64,000 bases of DNA, from assembly GCA_940337035.1 (NCBI GenBank), contig OW679203.1:73175061-73239060 (forward strand), written 5' to 3'. The position numbers were made by a program, and so were the translations under genes. How positions within the stretch are numbered: position 1 is the first letter of the stretch; each line of letters starts with the position of its first letter. Of this stretch, positions 1-11,288 are shown in pieces. This DNA is from Agriotes lineatus. Its lineage: Eukaryota; Arthropoda; Insecta; Coleoptera; Elateridae. A model generated the notes under the pieces. The model worked only from the letters and a program-made list of their open reading frames with translations. It did no database searches and was not told the DNA's origin.

Positions 1-945
1 CAGATGAGTTAAAACAAGGTAGGTTTCGGATAGGAAGAGAATCTGGAACTTAATCAGGCGTTTAATTCAACGAGCCACGAATGAGTTAAAAACAGGAATT
101 CGGGTATTTCTGTGCTAAGCTGGTTCTACAAGAATAAAAGTCAAAAAGTATTTCACGTAGGATCAGGTTTTAGGCCCCAGGGGGCCCAAAGCGGGAAGCC
201 GGTTCGGATCGTTCCGCCAAAAGACGACTGCTCGATGTCCGCGCAGAACGATAGTTTCTTCGCTTTATCTCAATCTACGCGCCTTGGAGATGCTTTACTT
301 GATTTATGACGAAGTTTTGGTGGCGACCAAATTCGAACGCATTCCAATGTGTAAAATAATAATTTCGGCCGACGCTAACGTCACAGGACCCTTCAATGTT
401 TGGTGACCCAATCCAGGGCGAGCTCAATGCGAGGGTGCATTACAATTATAATATTTCGATTTCCAGGTAACTTAATATAAAGAATTGTTGAAGTTTTCGT
501 AAGCGCTGCGAAATGCGCAACATAGACAAATAATACGTATGCAAACTGAGAAACTGGTTTCCATGTACACAATCCGACAGCGGGCTTTTATGCCGTTTAA
601 CAGTCGCGCTTTAAGCACAGTTATTTGGGCGCATTTTTAATGTTGTTTAAATGTATCTATATGGCATATTATATAATTATACTGTCATTGTACTCCCCAG
701 CTATATCGCCCGTATTTAGAGTGTCTATTCTTAGTTAACATTTGTGCTTAGGAGTGGCCATTCAGCTTAAGGATTTAATCCCACGTTTTTGTTTTCTTTA
801 TTTGTTTTACATGTGTAAGGTTAACATGTTTGTAGAAGCAAATTTACTTTCCTTGTACATATATTTGAAGTTAGTGTCACCCCGACAACACTAAAGGTGT
901 AACTCAAATACCTGTTTTTGGCAAATAGTGATTGTTCGTAGCCAG
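1..945. repeat. Dispersed repeat X, copy A, left part
   Basis: Non-coding repeat whose left edge lies outside or near the window edge. By eye, 390-660 matches 40500-40812, with shared blocks around the phrase tttaacagtcgcgcttta and its counterpart. 690-945 matches 42720-42850 plus 44307-44420. The match stops near 945 and resumes at about 5488, so this copy is split by roughly 4.5 kb. No open frame is convincing. The family type is not identified. It could be a decayed LTR or another non-autonomous element. Confidence 0.65.
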
Positions 946-1325
946 GACTGGGTATTTAAAGGGGTTTTATGCCTACTAAGGTAGCAAGGTAAGAAAACAG
1001 GTGTATGAAACGTCTTCGTTGGGTTTACCGTCACGGCGCGACGGAGGGAATAAAAACTGTATTGTTATAAGCTGTCCTTGGTTTTAGTAACGAAAATGAG
1101 CAATGAGCTAGTTGCCAAAAGAAGACAAAATATTTGGGCAAATACCGGGGTTAAATGATTATGCAAATAACTAGAAAGCTAAGCCATAGTGGCAAAGTTA
1201 TTCGTTAACAATATGACGGTAATGAATTTATAGTGACAGTTTTTAAGAAAATCATGTTTTTGATTTAATTAATGTTGATTTTTGAAGAATTTAAGCTAAG
1301 TTTATTATCAATATTTAGGTGTAAA

Positions 1326-2600
1326 TACACTACTCAAAGGAAAAAAGTAGTCACGTTTTCAAAGTAGTGTAAATTTAATGCCAGTTTAGGAATTTTGTTG
1401 AAACTTGGTAGTGAACACTTGTCCTTTATCTTTATAATTTCCACATAATACAAAAATATCATTAAGTGTGCTTATGTCAAGTTAGATAAATTAAGTAACA
1501 AAAACGAAAGTAGGGTAAACATTATTATTACATGCATACATGCTAGTGTACTTGTTAAAACTGCTTCTTAACATTATGGGTGAACACATTCAAGATGTAC
1601 CACAAAGAAGAACGCAACTAACGCGAAAACAGGTTATGCGAGCGGTAACTACAAGAAGGGCGATCGCAGCGGTACGTGGCTCAGCAATTGGAAATTGTAC
1701 AGGGAACTGTGTGGACGCTCTGGCGACGTTACAGGGGGACCGGGCTTGTTACTAGACGTCCTGGTAGTGGTCGAAACCGAAAAACTACTGTAGGTGAAGA
1801 CCGTTTTCTTCGTTTGCAAGCCCTACGCAGTCGTACAGCTACAGCACGAGACCTTCTAGCAGACGTTCTGGGTGCATGATTAGTGACCAAACTGTTAGAA
1901 ATAGACTGCATAAGGTTAATTTAAGGTCCAGTTGAAGTGCCCAAATTGTCCAGAAATCATCGTAGAATGCGAGTGCAATTCGGCCGAGAACACCTAAACT
2001 GGCAACTGAGGCACTGGCGACGTGTCATGTTTACAGCTGAGTCTAGGTTCCTTCTATCAGGTAATGATGGACGTTTACGTGTATGGAGAAGACTAGGAGA
2101 ACATTACCTTTCCAATATATTGGATGAAACTGTTCCTTTTGCTGGAGGATCGATAATGGTATGGGGCGGCATCACATTAGATACTCGTAATGAGCTTGTC
2201 ATTGTTCGAAATGGTGCTCTGAATGCACAACGATACATAAATGAAATCCTACATGTACATGTTCGTCCGTATGCCCAAAATATTGGTCGGAAATTCGTGT
2301 ATATGCATGATAATTCTAGCCCACACGTCGCAAACATAGTGATTAATTATCTTCAAGATCAAGACATTCAAACGATGAATTGGCCAGCATGTAGCCGGAC
2401 ATGATTCCCATAGAGCACATGAGAGATATGCTGGGAAGAGCTGTTCACACTCCTCCAAACCCCCAACAAACCTTCTGCTCGGTTACAACACGTAACTTTA
2501 ATAGAAAGTACTTTAAATGTTATAATTTGCTTAATCGTGTTAGTTTAGTGTACCGATTTCAGTTATTACGGCAAGATATATGGTAACTGCTAATTGTTTT
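1326..2600 (+). pseudogene. Decayed Tc1-like transposon with broken transposase
   Basis: Fragments in several frames (1540-1755, 1676-1879, 1937-2404, 2401-2440) follow the order of a Tc1-like transposase. They give a helix-turn-helix region (QGTVWTLWRRYRGTG), a basic linker (GSGRNRKTT), then the DDE core. Where the other Tc1 copy in this window has FTDESRY, this one reads FTAESRF, so the first catalytic aspartate is lost. MHDNSSPH carries the second Asp, and IEHM after a frameshift carries the final Glu. The left end starts with TA followed by cactactcaaagg, like a Tc1 terminal repeat. I could not find the right terminal repeat. It sits inside the block that splits repeat X. It cannot encode an active enzyme. 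Confidence 0.8.
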
Positions 2601-2799
2601 TTCGGTGTTATGCTAGTTTCATTCTGCAGTTATGTCCAAAAATGGTCAACAAATGACATATCTGAATAGAACAGATTATTGACGTAATGTGGAATTAAAA
2701 TAAAAAACATATTTGTATTGAAAATACGCTGTATGGTGATAATTCAAATGTAAATATTATATTGTTAGAATACGTTGTACTTAAGCGATTATAAGATCA

Positions 2800-3790
2800 T
2801 AATAAAACGGCTGAAGTAATGAAAATGTTGACAAAAGTAATAAAAGAAGTAAAAATGATAGCAAGAGGCGTAGAGAAGAAATATAGAAGTTAAAAGAGGT
2901 AAATAGGAAAATGAGTCAGAAAATAAAAACGCCACAAAGGAATATGCAACTTTGAAGAATAATAAAGGAGATAATGGAAACAATAGAACAATTTAGCAGG
3001 AAAACATTGTTGATTAAAAATTGTGGAGAGAAACATTTACGAAAATAGTTCACAAGTACACATGTTGACATAACCATGGCAGCAAAAATGGTAAAAACCT
3101 TAATGCCAATATATGGATGGTGGATACAAAACGTTTCAATAATAAAGTAAAAATACTGAAGAACGATAATGCAGCAAAACCAGAAAGAACAATACAAGAA
3201 AAGATAAAAGAACAAGCCAAACAGGAAATAAAACAAGAAAGTCAAGATTGTATACCAAAAACTAATAATGAAAGGAATAAAATAGCCGCGGAATAGGAGA
3301 AAACGGTCAACTGTCACACCATCTATATAACGAAACAAAATTTCACCAGCAAAAAAAGAATATCAAGAAAAACTGAAATCACAGTTTAAACAAAATGATC
3401 AGCGTATCTTTACATACCACAGGGATACATGGATACTTATGAAAGGAGTGAGGAGCAAATACAAGCAATAGAGATGGAATACAAGCAGAGGTAGGATAAG
3501 AAACATAGAAGTACTAGAAAAACTAGAAAACTAACCGATACTGGATTATATAGAGAAAACGCAATTGAGTTGATGGGAACATCCACAACCAATGAAAGAA
3601 GTGAGACAGGTTGGAAGAATATGGGAAGCTAGAATGACAAAGACACGCTACAGGAAAAGGTGGAGAATAAGCTGGAGCAAGACAATAGCAAAGGCAATAC
3701 AAGAAAGAGAACAAACAGTACGATGCAAAAAGAATATCGCAAGATTGAAGACCGTGGAAAAGTTTTCTATCCAAAACACATGAAAATTAG
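2800..3790. other. Purine-rich (A/G) plus strand, no gene recognised
   Basis: About 1 kb with strong A/G bias on the plus strand and many short interrupted frames full of Lys, Glu and Gln codons (for example around 3180-3290). It looks like decayed coding sequence of an unidentified element. No motif allows a family name. The minus-strand frames here are pyrimidine-rich mirror frames rich in Phe, Leu and Tyr and are not convincing genes. Confidence 0.35.
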
Positions 3791-3989
3791 AAACGCATAC
3801 TCCACATTGAAAAGTATCAGCAGCAACAATTATTGTTGAAAGTGATTTTTTTCTTTACCATATAAATTGTAGTATAAAAATAAATCGAAACTTTGTAAAT
3901 AATAATGCAACAACTGAATATATTGATATATACTGAGTACTTAAAATATTTAAATTTGAAGTCTGAAAAAAAGGAACGTTGCTTCTTGA

Positions 3990-4440
3990 AAATCTACGGT
4001 TGAAGGTATCAGAAGCGGTATGGCGTTCAGGATATCCGAAGCAAGTATGCTCCACATTTTTGATGAAAATATTGGAATGAGAAAGGTGCTAGTCCGAAAG
4101 ATTGAATAGAAATATTGTCGTTGAGGTAGTTTTTTAAGAAATTTCAATTTACTGAAAAAAGATCCAGAAATCTGTAAAACAGTGACAGGAAATGAAACCT
4201 GGGTTCATTATTAGGGTCCTGAAACCAAGCACGAATCAATGCAGTGGATCCATAAAGGTTGGCTGCCAGTGTCTAGTGTGATAAACTACATCCTACTATA
4301 TAAGAAAATATAGAAGTTTTTTGAAGAAAGGGGTCCTGATTTTCCACGATAATGCACGGGTACACGAGGCCCAAAATAAAAGATTAGAATCTCTTGAGCT
4401 AAATTATCTAGAGTGCAGCTCCAATATGGCTCGGTGCAAC
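3990..4440 (+). pseudogene. Mariner transposase relic
   Basis: Decayed mariner-type transposase. A piece resembling the mariner 'GMRKL' region (ENIGMRKVLVRKIE, about 4065-4108) is followed by KKDPEICKTVTGNETWVHY at about 4155-4212, then GPETKHESMQWIHKG at about 4215-4259. The VTxxETWVHxYxPETKxxSxxW block is diagnostic of mariner, although the usual catalytic Asp before ETW is Asn here. Further on, FHDNARVHEA (about 4340-4370) fits the second catalytic Asp region. At least two in-frame stops and several frameshifts break it. No terminal repeats were identified. Confidence 0.75.
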
Positions 4441-4746
4441 TATTAATTATACACAAACGTAAAGAAAAGCCTACAAGGTTTTCGGTTTTCCTCTCCCGAA
4501 GAACTTCAGTAGGCTGTTAGCAGTTACACACGAAAAATACCTCTATTCTAAAGGAATATTTCTACTATCGGAAAAGTGGAAAAGGTGTGTAGAGTTAGGT
4601 TGTGACTATATTGAAAAAAAAAGAAATAATTAGTTCTCTAAAGTTTTTTTTCCTACCCTACGTAGATAACTAATTTATTGTCACCACTTTCTAATAACCC
4701 CATTTTATAGTAACCTATTCAAATCATTGGCTTGAAATGTCAGTTC

Positions 4747-4773
4747 CTCTTCTTCTTCTTCTTCTTCTTCTTT
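4747..4773. repeat. CTT trinucleotide microsatellite
   Basis: About nine uninterrupted copies of a CTT unit in AT-rich non-coding DNA. Confidence 0.95.
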
Positions 4774-5487
4774 TATACTAAGTGATACTTTTCTTCTTAG
4801 AAAAAAGAAAATTGCTCCATATTTTGCAACAGTAATGCTTTTAAAATATCCTAGAGATGGGTCTTTATTCAAGCTTTCTAAGAAGGTTTGACATTGAAGG
4901 TCCTTTTTCCATCTTCATAAATGACACTGCAAAATAGCTAATCATTGATCTTTCTTCTCAATGGATAGTTATTATTACATAAATAAATACTTAAATTTTA
5001 TCTGAATGATATGAACATCCTCAAGTTAATGTAGTTTTTGTTTACTCACAAGGTCGTCTTATAAGCGGCCTTTACATAATATATAATATTGCGCAATAAA
5101 TTTCTTTTTAGGCTATTCCATATCAAACGTTCACGATATATCCATCAAAATTTAACGAGCCAAAGGTAAACAACTTTTTTGCGTGTGGATGCTACGCTTA
5201 ATAAATGACTGAAAAATGTAAAATTCATGTAAATTAAAGTGAAACAAATGCGCTCTCTGAAAACTGCAAGATAAGACTAAAAAAACCATTTATTTGCTTA
5301 TATCTTTCAGTTATCAGACAAAAGCGTGTTTATTGTCGCTTCAAAACAAACTAACTTTAATCAACAGTTTCTATAAATAGCATAATACGTTTTAGGAGGA
5401 AAAAGGGAAAACGCATTTTAAACGAATACCAAAACTTCAAAATAATCGAAAGCGGATGTTAGACGGTTAATATTTACAAAAAGATTA
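4774..5487. other. AT-rich stretch, nothing recognised
   Basis: No open frame of note, no repeat partner in the window and no obvious structure. It is the right end of the block that interrupts repeat X copy A. Confidence 0.5.
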
Positions 5488-6000
5488 AAATACATGGATA
5501 TTAGTAGTTTGGTTTGCAATTGACAAAAATAAATAAAGTACCACATTTAGATTGACAGCTATTAATTTATGTAAGTTGGTGAGTTACTTCAAACTTAAAC
5601 TATGTATTTCTGTAGATGTGTTGTTACAATCTAAAATTGATACACTAGAAGTAATCATACAAAAGTGCACACAGTTAGCTGCAATGGTTTTGTTCTAAAA
5701 GAGTAGGTGTTTCTTGCTAAATTAATTCAGGAAAACCATAGAGTGTAATTATTATTCTCGGGCGCCACTGGATGATTTGCTCTCCGTCAGGAGATCATTG
5801 ACGTTCCCTAACCCAGAAGGGAATGATCTCGGGGTAGGGAATGTCGTAGAAGAGGGTGCAGCTCCGTACTTACCTTGGCGCCACCTGCTAGCGTCTAATT
5901 CGTTCACAGGATCAGCTGCATACAGAGTAAAGGCAAATACATTGTGCGTATACTAACGCAAATTGATCACACAAAACTATGAAGCAAGAGAGAATGAGGT
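5488..6000. repeat. Dispersed repeat X, copy A, right part
   Basis: Resumes the match to copy B: 5490-5770 corresponds to 44430-44730, sharing catggatatnagtagtttgg, the later tattaatttatgta and aaaagtgcacacag. Divergence is considerable. The match fades after about 5930 (counterpart near 44840). Non-coding. Confidence 0.65.
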
Positions 6001-6839
6001 CCTACGTTGAAGTCAACTGTAATTTATCAGTTATTGGGCTGATCGCAATCCAACCTGTATATTGATAATGTTCAAGAACCTTGCTGCCAGGGTGGACCTC
6101 CAATTGGTGTTCATAGAGTGAATGCGCAAAGTATACACATATATTATAATAAATTTATTTTTAATTATAAAGGTAGGTATATATATATTTCGTATGAGTC
6201 TCTGATATTCTGTTCGTTTAGCTTTACCCAGGGGGCACGTGAAGCTTTCTGCCTCGGTCGCAAGTAGTCACCCCCCATAAAGGTAGGTAAGCTCCGGCTA
6301 CTAGAAGGGGAGATATAAACACGCTACACCTACAATAATTATAACTCAATGCGGAAATAACAGCAAAACGAGTCTACAGCTTGAAGTAGTAACGTTCAGA
6401 CGGCTGTATCTTTTTGAAGGTTTACCTGATGTGATTAATCGGCATTTTTCAAACCTGAGGCATGATTGACCCACGAGTATAGTCGCCGGCATGACAGAAA
6501 TGTGGGGATTTTGTCCTGGGATACGACTGACCCGCAAAGATGGTTGCCGAGGCGATAGACATTTCGGAATTTGACTATAAACTTTGACCTGTGGTAATGT
6601 TCACTCGTAGCGGCACTGAGAATCAACAAGAGCCACGTAAACGTATGCATTAACCTACAACAACGGAACCGATCAACATGTGTAAATAGTTCGAAGATTA
6701 ATATACATATCTGGTTAAGTGGTTAAGTACTGAATGTCTTTGCGGCAGAACTGATGAGCCCAAGCGAGGTTTTGGAACCATTCGGCATCCTTTTCGGAAA
6801 TTAGATCAAGTCATCCTTGTATTTTAAAATGGCGTCGGT
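6001..6839. other. Non-coding, nothing recognised
   Basis: Short overlapping minus-strand frames (6346-6650) show no family motif. No inverted repeat or microsatellite was seen beyond short TA runs near 6140-6190. Confidence 0.4.
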
Positions 6840-7270
6840 TTACTGGCCCAGTTACAACAGGTGTTGCTTGATTACAGAGATTTTGTTGTTATTTACCTGT
6901 GACGTAATTATTAATAGCTGGCTTTGATTAAAGTAAGCTTGTGTTGCAAACTTTGTATTTTTTTGTAACGATTTATTTGAGGTTAAAATATGAAAAACAG
7001 CATCTGCTACAACAGTGCAGTTATCATGCAACTGAGTAACATTTTAATTGTGTAGAAACTCAACCCTGAGATACGAAATTTCGAACCCGAGAGCTAGTCG
7101 GTGCAAAAGTGTTAATATTGCGATAAATAAATAATTAAAGGCAGCATATCTAATAATAACATTTTATTCAATTCAAATGAACATTTTTGGTTAGCCAGGA
7201 GAATACAGTTATATAAAAATTCTGTGGTCATTGTTAAAATTATAATAATATGACAGAGCATTTTATTATT
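6840..7270 (+). repeat. Repeat Y family, 3' portion
   Basis: Contains the family hallmark near 7055-7110: tgtagaaactcaaccctgag, then gagagctagt, then an aaataaat run. The same order is seen at 17215-17270, 21180-21250 and, on the minus strand, near 41030-41080. No clear ends. Only the 3' part is recognisable. Confidence 0.5.
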
Positions 7271-8134
7271 TACAATACAAATAAATCATGAACAACCTTA
7301 GACCATGGCCTATGTTTCGGTAAAATGATTATTATACCAGGGTGAATGGTTTAAACACCCTACTATTTTATTGCCCTTGTACTTACCCAATAGTTCCCTT
7401 GGTCGTAGGATTGTGCCGTTTACACCTGAATAGCTTATTTCCATTACTTTTTAGCTTGCTTTACTTACATGTAGGTATATTGTGCATTAAGAGCGGAGAG
7501 AGATACTTTTGTGCTCCCACACGTAAATATGTAAGAGCACAAAAGTGTCTTTACGCTCGACGAACACAATCTTTTTTCCACGGCAGCTCAAGGAAGAATA
7601 AGACCATTGTTTAATACGCAAAATATTCAATCGCCTTGGCACCTATAGCTTTTGTATCTAGTGACAATACATCTATATCCATTTTTGTTTAAGCTAATGC
7701 CAATTACAGGACATAAAAGCTATTTTTCAAAGCTGTTGTCGAAAAATAAATAAAAGCATTGAGTAGACTAGAAAAAAACTTTAATAGTCAAGGTGCAAAA
7801 CTATAGAAACAACTACAGTAAACGCTAGCGCAATTGCCAATGAAGTTAGAGACCGGTCGAATATTATAAACGCGTTTTATACGGTGCTATTCATTGTCCA
7901 GTTTCTTTGCAATGTGGCAAAGGTCTACCCAACTCAAATTTTCTACTTTATTTAAAGTTGAATGAGACCCTTCATACCGCTTACGACAAAAGTTATAAAT
8001 TTCAATTATCAGTGTCAAAGGTTTATATTGTGGACCTTTCCACTGAAAAGTAGATTCATGTAACGGGAGAAGCAAACACTGTATTTTGAGTCCATTAAAA
8101 ATTTGAACATGCATATATTTTGAAGCTGGTAATA
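7271..8134. other. Non-coding, nothing recognised
   Basis: AT-rich. A 90-codon plus-strand frame (7342-7614) and a 75-codon minus-strand frame (7887-8114) have no recognisable motif, and neither shows splice or family support. Confidence 0.4.
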
Positions 8135-8846
8135 TACAGTGTGTCCCCGGATAGGTGAAACGACTCTTTTAAAGGCAAACAATTCTCAATTTAAGTTTTT
8201 ATTTTTTGGGGTTTCGTCCTGTTTGGTTAAAAGCGAATTTCTAACATAATTTCAGTTTCGAAAAATCAATTTTTCTGTAAGGTAAAGTGCCTTTTAAATG
8301 ACAAATACAACAACAAGTTGTTAAAAAAAGCTGTTTAGGATCAACATCTAGGTATTTATACCAAATTTCAAAATCCTCGGGCAACTTTTATCTCTCACAT
8401 TTTCCTTTATGTTTATTTTCCAAATCAAATAATTTTACTTTTAACAAAGGTTTTTATTGGAAAAACAAATACTTTTAACAAAGTTTTTTATTTCACAATA
8501 AAAAAACTTAAAAGTAAAATTCTTTGATATGGGACGTAAACATAAAAGAAAATGTGAGAGATCAAAGTTGGCCGAGGATTTTGGAATTTGGAATAGTGGC
8601 CTAGATGTTGCTTCTAAACAACTTTTCTTAATAACCTTTTGTCATATTTGTTACATAAACGGCACGCTACTATACAGAAAAACAGGTTTTTTGAAAATTT
8701 CAAAGGCATACTTGATTTTTCAAGATTGAAAAGATGTTCGAAATTCGCCTTTAACCAAGTAGCGATGAACTCCAAAATATTTAAATTAAATCGAGAATTT
8801 CTTACATATTACAAGAGTCGTTTCAACTATCTGGGGACACACTGTA
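8135..8846. mobile_element. Foldback, mariner/Tc1-type long-inverted-repeat element
   Basis: Almost the whole 712 bp is one imperfect palindrome with arms of about 350 bp. The ends read TA-cagtgtgtccccgg...ccccagacac-like sequence inverted, that is cagtgtgtccccggatag on the left and cagtgtgtccccagatag on the right (reverse complement). Each is bounded by a TA dinucleotide as expected of the Tc1/mariner target duplication. The arms differ by scattered substitutions and small indels. No transposase is encoded, so it depends on one encoded elsewhere. Short frames inside (8529-8729, 8639-8863) are shadows. Confidence 0.85.
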
Positions 8847-9259
8847 TATTAACCTTTATATAAATAACCATAGATAATCATGCAAACTTTTGATCTTTCG
8901 TTCGCTACATTGATTCTCAATTAATTTTTGATCAGATTGTACCATTGTCGACCAACTTCTATTATTTGTTAATATATGAAAGATATCGAACTAAATAGCA
9001 ATATTATGTAGTAATATATATCAAAGCTTAGTTTTCTTCTACGCTTGATGCATTTGAATATCGCAAATTATCTGGATCCCAACACGTGCTTGCTTCTGCC
9101 ACTGCTACAGCCACTTTAATAGATGTAATTATCGTACAGACAGATAAGATAATACTAACGTGGATCAACTGATATGCAGTATCTTTCACCCATGCATTAA
9201 TATTTTTCGAGTATGATTTAGCGTCAATTATCTAAAGCACATTTTCTGTATATTGACAG
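8847..9259. other. Non-coding, nothing recognised
   Basis: AT-rich flank of the RTE insertion. No open frame or repeat was recognised. Confidence 0.5.
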
Positions 9260-9270
9260 GGTCCTTTAAT

Positions 9271-9296
9271 CAGTATCAGTATCAGTATCAGTATCA
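9271..9296. repeat. (CAGTAT)n 3' tail of RTE element
   Basis: Four and a third copies of cagtat on the plus strand form the 3' terminus of the minus-strand LINE. Short tandem repeat tails are usual in RTE-type elements. Confidence 0.9.
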
Positions 9297-11288
9297 ACCA
9301 GCCACTAAAGTGCACTGCTGGACATAGGCCTCCCTTGATTGCTTCCATAACTTTCTGTCTTGAGCAGCTTGCATCCAGTTCGAGTGGATACGTCTCAAAT
9401 CATCGTGCCATCTAGTCGGAGGACGGCCTCTGCTTCTAAGTGCATCCTGTCTTGGTCTCCACTCTACCATCTTTGTGGTCCAGCGGTCGTCTTTGAACCT
9501 CGCAACGTGCCCTGCCCAATTCCATTTCAAAGAAGCTATCCTCTCTATGGCGTCTAATAACTTTGTTCTATTGCGTATTTCGGTGTTCGGTATTCTGTCC
9601 CGCAGCGATAGTCCTAAAATCGACCTTTCCATTGCGCGCTGTGCAATTCTTATTTTATTAGCTGTTCTCTTTGTTAAGGTTAGGGTCTCTGCGCCGTATG
9701 TCAGAACTGGCAGCACACACTGGTTGAAAACCTTTCTTTTCAAACATATAGAAAGCGCAGACCTGAAGATGTATTTTAATCTCCCGAAAGCTGCCCACGT
9801 CATCCCTATACGTCTACTTACCTCGCATGTCTGATTATCGCGGCTAATTTTGATTTCGTGGCCTAAGTATCTATAAGAGGTTGTCTCTTCAACTTGTTTG
9901 TCATCGATGTATATAGCGCCACCCATTACTAAGTTAGTCATTACTTGGGTTTTTGACGTATTGATTTTCAGTCCCATTTGTTGCGAGGCAGCTTTTAGAT
10001 CTTGCACCATTTTCTGGGCTTTACTTATACAATCAGTTATCAGAACCACATCGTCCGCAAAGCGTAGGTGGCAAAGGTTTTCGCCATTTATATTTAGACC
10101 CAAATTTTCCCATTCTATTTGTTTGAACATGTACTGGAGCAGATTATTGAATAATTTTGGAAAAATAGTGTCGCCTTGGCGAACACCTTTTTCTATTAAG
10201 AAGGTGTTTGTGTCTTCGCGGAGTCTAACAAAGGCCGCTGCGTTTTTATATATATCTTTAATTACCGTTAAGTAACGATGGTCTATGAGACAGTCAGCTA
10301 GAGATTCCAACATTTTTTGTTGGTTTATGGTGTCGAAGGCCTTCTCATAGTCCACGAACACCAAGACCAAAGGTTTATTGTATTCAATTGTTTTCTCGAT
10401 TAGGCTTTTCAGGGTTTGAAGATGATCGTTCGTACCATATCCTGATCGAAACCCAGCTTGCTCCCTTGGGTGGTATAGGTCTAATTTGGAAGTAAGCCTG
10501 TTGGTAATAATTTTGGTAAAAAGTTTATATAAATGAGACAGCAGGCTAATAGGCCTGTAATTTCCAAGGTCCGTCGTATCGCCTTTCTTATGTATGATAA
10601 TTATAGCGGCGTTGTTCCACTGCCGTGGGGTTGTGCTTTTCGATAAACATTTGTTAAATAGAAGCTGAAGTGCATGTAATAACTTTTCTCCTCCCATTTT
10701 TATGGCATCAATAACCACCTCATCTTGCCCAGGGGATTTGTTGCTCTTCATTTCAAATAGTGCTTTCCTTATTTCTTGTGTAGTTATTTCTGGAATGTCT
10801 TCAGAGCCTTGGTTTAGAATCTTGGGAAGTTTTGTTTTATTGTCCTTGTTTTTGTTGTGGTCTTTATATAGTTCTGCATAGAATTTCTCTACTATTTTGA
10901 GGATATCTTCTCTGTTATTTGTGAGTTTTCCTTGCTTATTTCTTAGAGTTGGTATATGTTTTCGACCTACAGAGATATTTTGCCTCAGTACTTTTAAACT
11001 GCCGTTGTTATCTATCACCTTTGTTATCATTTTTGTGTTGAAGTTCCTGATGTCATTTCTTACGGATTTGGAAATATCCTTGTTTAGTTGTTTGTAGACT
11101 GTTAAGTTTTTCCCATGTTTGTCTATCAGTTCTCTTCTTTCCTTCATAAGATTTTTGGTGTGCGTACTCAGCTTTTCTTCTTTTGTTTTGATTTTGGGAC
11201 AATGTTTTTTCACTGCCTCCTTAATTGTATGGACTATTATTGTATTTATTTGTTCTATATCTTTCTTTCCTTCTTGATTATGTAACAT
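9294..11288 (-). CDS. RTE LINE reverse transcriptase domain
   Basis: 664 residues with no internal stop. A basic N-terminal linker is followed by the reverse transcriptase: KSNKSPGQDEV (about 181-191), IIHKKGDTTDLGNYRPISLL (231-250), QAGFRSGYGT (277-286), FVDYEKAFDT (Asp313), GVRQGDTIFP (368-377) and the catalytic box RFADDVVL (Asp412, Asp413). The C-terminal part has WAGHVAR and SRGRPPTRWHDD, conserved in RTE-type elements. The stop TGA lies in the first unit of the 3' GATACT repeat, so there is almost no 3' UTR. Together with the upstream endonuclease frame it forms the single polyprotein of the family, now frameshifted. The ATG at 11288 is just the first Met of the frame, not necessarily a true start. 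Confidence 0.92.
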   Translation of the reverse strand: MLHNQEGKKDIEQINTIIVHTIKEAVKKHCPKIKTKEEKLSTHTKNLMKERRELIDKHGKNLTVYKQLNKDISKSVRNDIRNFNTKMITKVIDNNGSLKVLRQNISVGRKHIPTLRNKQGKLTNNREDILKIVEKFYAELYKDHNKNKDNKTKLPKILNQGSEDIPEITTQEIRKALFEMKSNKSPGQDEVVIDAIKMGGEKLLHALQLLFNKCLSKSTTPRQWNNAAIIIIHKKGDTTDLGNYRPISLLSHLYKLFTKIITNRLTSKLDLYHPREQAGFRSGYGTNDHLQTLKSLIEKTIEYNKPLVLVFVDYEKAFDTINQQKMLESLADCLIDHRYLTVIKDIYKNAAAFVRLREDTNTFLIEKGVRQGDTIFPKLFNNLLQYMFKQIEWENLGLNINGENLCHLRFADDVVLITDCISKAQKMVQDLKAASQQMGLKINTSKTQVMTNLVMGGAIYIDDKQVEETTSYRYLGHEIKISRDNQTCEVSRRIGMTWAAFGRLKYIFRSALSICLKRKVFNQCVLPVLTYGAETLTLTKRTANKIRIAQRAMERSILGLSLRDRIPNTEIRNRTKLLDAIERIASLKWNWAGHVARFKDDRWTTKMVEWRPRQDALRSRGRPPTRWHDDLRRIHSNWMQAAQDRKLWKQSREAYVQQCTLVAG

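Noticed and set aside
2916..3338. 140-codon minus-strand frame rich in Phe, Tyr and Ile
   Set aside because: It is the mirror of a purine-rich plus strand. Hydrophobicity follows from T/C composition, not from a membrane protein family.
9898..10275. Plus-strand frames across the RTE element (for example 125 codons)
   Set aside because: Shadows of the minus-strand reverse transcriptase.
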